This document shows positions 5,700-6,769 of a DNA stretch of 6,769 bases, in pieces. Positions within the stretch are counted from its first letter, which is position 1, and each line of letters begins with the position of its first letter. Under the pieces are notes generated by a model. That model did not search any database and was not told the DNA's origin. It worked only from the letters and a program-made list of their open reading frames with translations. This DNA is from Solirubrobacterales bacterium (GTDB lineage: Bacteria; Actinomycetota; Thermoleophilia; Solirubrobacterales; Solirubrobacteraceae), in the NCBI GenBank assembly GCA_003157595.1, contig PMKB01000252.1, positions 1-6,769 on the forward strand, written 5' to 3'. The position numbers were made by a program, and so were the translations under genes.

Positions 5700-6769
5700 A
5701 TGGCATCGGTCCAGACCCTCTCGCGCATCTACCCGATCGGCACGCGCGTCAACGAGCGCGGGCATCTCGAGATCGGCGGCTGCGACGTGGTCGAGCTCGC
5801 CGAGCGCTTCGGCACGCCCGCCTACGTCGTCGCCCCCGACGATCTGGCGGCCCGGGCGCGCGCGTTCCTCGAGGCCTTCCGGGCAGCCGGCCAGGCGGAC
5901 TTCGATGTCGTGTTCGCGTCGAAGGCGTTCCCGGCCACGCCGGTGCTGTCGCTGTTCGCGCGCGAGGGGCTCGGCTGCGACGTCGCTTCGGCCGGCGAGC
6001 TGCACCTCGCCCTGCGCGCCGGCTTCGAGCCCGGCCGGATCGTGATGCACGGCAACGCCCGCGACGAGGGCGAGTTGCGCGCGGCGCTCGACGCACGCGT
6101 GGGCTACATCGTGATCGACAACGACGGCGACGTCGACCGGCTGGAGCGCCTGACCGCGGGCGCAGCGCAGCGCCAGCCGGTGCTGATCCGCGTTACCCCC
6201 GCGGTCGCCGGCGACACGCACGAGAAGATCTCGACCGGGCAGGCGGACTCCAAGTTCGGGGTGTCCCTGGCCGCGGCGCCCGCCGTGATCGAGCGGGTGC
6301 GCGCCGTCACGGGGCTCGAGCTGCGCGGCCTGCACATGCATCTCGGCTCGCAGTTGCACTCGGTCGAGCCGTTTCGGGCGGCGATCGCGGCGATCGCGCC
6401 ACTCGGCGAGTTCCCGGTCTATGACCTGGGCGGGGGGCTCGGCGTCGCCTACACCGACGATCAGCAGCCGCTGAGCGCCGAGGAGTACGTCGGCGCGCTC
6501 GTCGACGCCGCCCGGGCGCAGCTCGGACCGGGCCGGCGGCTGCTCGTCGAACCGGGCCGCGCGCTGGTCGCGGGCGGCGGCGTCACGCTGTACAGCGTGA
6601 TTGGCGTCAAGCACAACGTCTCGAGCTGGGTCAGCGTCGACGGCGGCATGTCGGACAACCTGCGCCCGATGCTCTACGGCTCGCTCTACCAAGCCGACAT
6701 CGCCAGTCGGCTCGGCGGCACGACGCGCGTCCATCTGGCCGGCAAGCACTGCGAGTCCGGCGACGTGCT
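5700..6769 (+). CDS. lysA: Diaminopimelate decarboxylase (3' end outside window)
   Basis: This PLP enzyme converts meso-diaminopimelate to L-lysine, the last step of lysine synthesis, in the cytoplasm. 356 residues are present of a usual ~420. Seen in order: FASKAF with PLP-binding Lys75; the barrel strand MHLGSQ (213-218); YDLGGGLG (241-248), the glycine loop that holds the PLP phosphate; VEPGR (283-287); SVDGGMSDN (312-320); and CESGD (351-355), whose Cys351 is the active-site residue donated to the partner subunit. These are the group IV decarboxylase motifs; CESGD and HLGSQ favour DAP over ornithine or arginine decarboxylase. The C-terminal sheet domain is cut by the edge. The ATG at 5700 has no Shine-Dalgarno and is probably leaderless. 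It is divergent from htpX, with no functional link apparent beyond meso-DAP being a cell-wall component. Confidence 0.95.
   Translation, partial: MASVQTLSRIYPIGTRVNERGHLEIGGCDVVELAERFGTPAYVVAPDDLAARARAFLEAFRAAGQADFDVVFASKAFPATPVLSLFAREGLGCDVASAGELHLALRAGFEPGRIVMHGNARDEGELRAALDARVGYIVIDNDGDVDRLERLTAGAAQRQPVLIRVTPAVAGDTHEKISTGQADSKFGVSLAAAPAVIERVRAVTGLELRGLHMHLGSQLHSVEPFRAAIAAIAPLGEFPVYDLGGGLGVAYTDDQQPLSAEEYVGALVDAARAQLGPGRRLLVEPGRALVAGGGVTLYSVIGVKHNVSSWVSVDGGMSDNLRPMLYGSLYQADIASRLGGTTRVHLAGKHCESGDV

Noticed and set aside
5566..5706. 47-residue N-terminal extension of HtpX
   Set aside because: Pro/Arg-rich sequence unlike HtpX; it would overlap the lysA start and fill the divergent promoter region.
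4540..6045. 501-codon plus-strand open frame
   Set aside because: It runs antisense to htpX and then out of frame through lysA; both of those have complete family motifs.
5652..6749. 365-codon minus-strand open frame
   Set aside because: It is antisense to lysA and has no recognisable motif.
1..6769. Mobile element, prophage or defence system
   Set aside because: No transposase, integrase, terminal repeats or defence-family motifs; codon bias is uniform and the genes are housekeeping or envelope functions.

Overview
The window is about 70% GC and has strong G/C third-position bias. Gene content points to a high-GC actinobacterium, and the combination of HtpX, PspAB, PspAA, a small ferredoxin and a collagen-like secreted NlpC protein would fit Thermoleophilia/Solirubrobacterales. 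That placement is inference from gene style, not from a marker gene.

Layout. Bases 1-941 (minus) hold the first 313 codons of xseA, the large subunit of exodeoxyribonuclease VII; the gene runs off the left edge. Just upstream of its start lie three perfect palindromes, each centred on GCATGC and spaced exactly 24 bp apart (957-1028). Behind them on the same strand is a small unrecognised gene (1042-1341). After a 257-bp gap, the plus strand carries a three-cysteine ferredoxin (1599-1835) and a secreted NlpC/P60-like protein with a collagen-like Gly-X-Thr linker (1929-2750).

The centre is an envelope-stress module made of two convergent arms. The plus arm is pspA (2795-3652) overlapping pspAA by 4 bp (3649-3927). 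The minus arm is htpX (5565-4648) followed 28 bp later by pspAB (4619-4044). The arms meet at 3928-4043, which holds two back-to-back GC hairpins. PspA is a membrane-binding coiled-coil protein, PspAA and PspAB are its known genomic partners, and HtpX is an inner-membrane zinc protease, so together they look like a membrane-damage maintenance set. No PspF, PspB or PspC is present. The cell-wall hydrolase-like gene directly upstream of pspA may belong to the same envelope theme.

The right end (5700 onward, plus) holds the first 356 codons of lysA, diaminopimelate decarboxylase, divergent from htpX and probably read from a leaderless or very short-leader transcript.

Every confidently named protein family here is already described. 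The least explained feature is the phased palindrome array in front of xseA.
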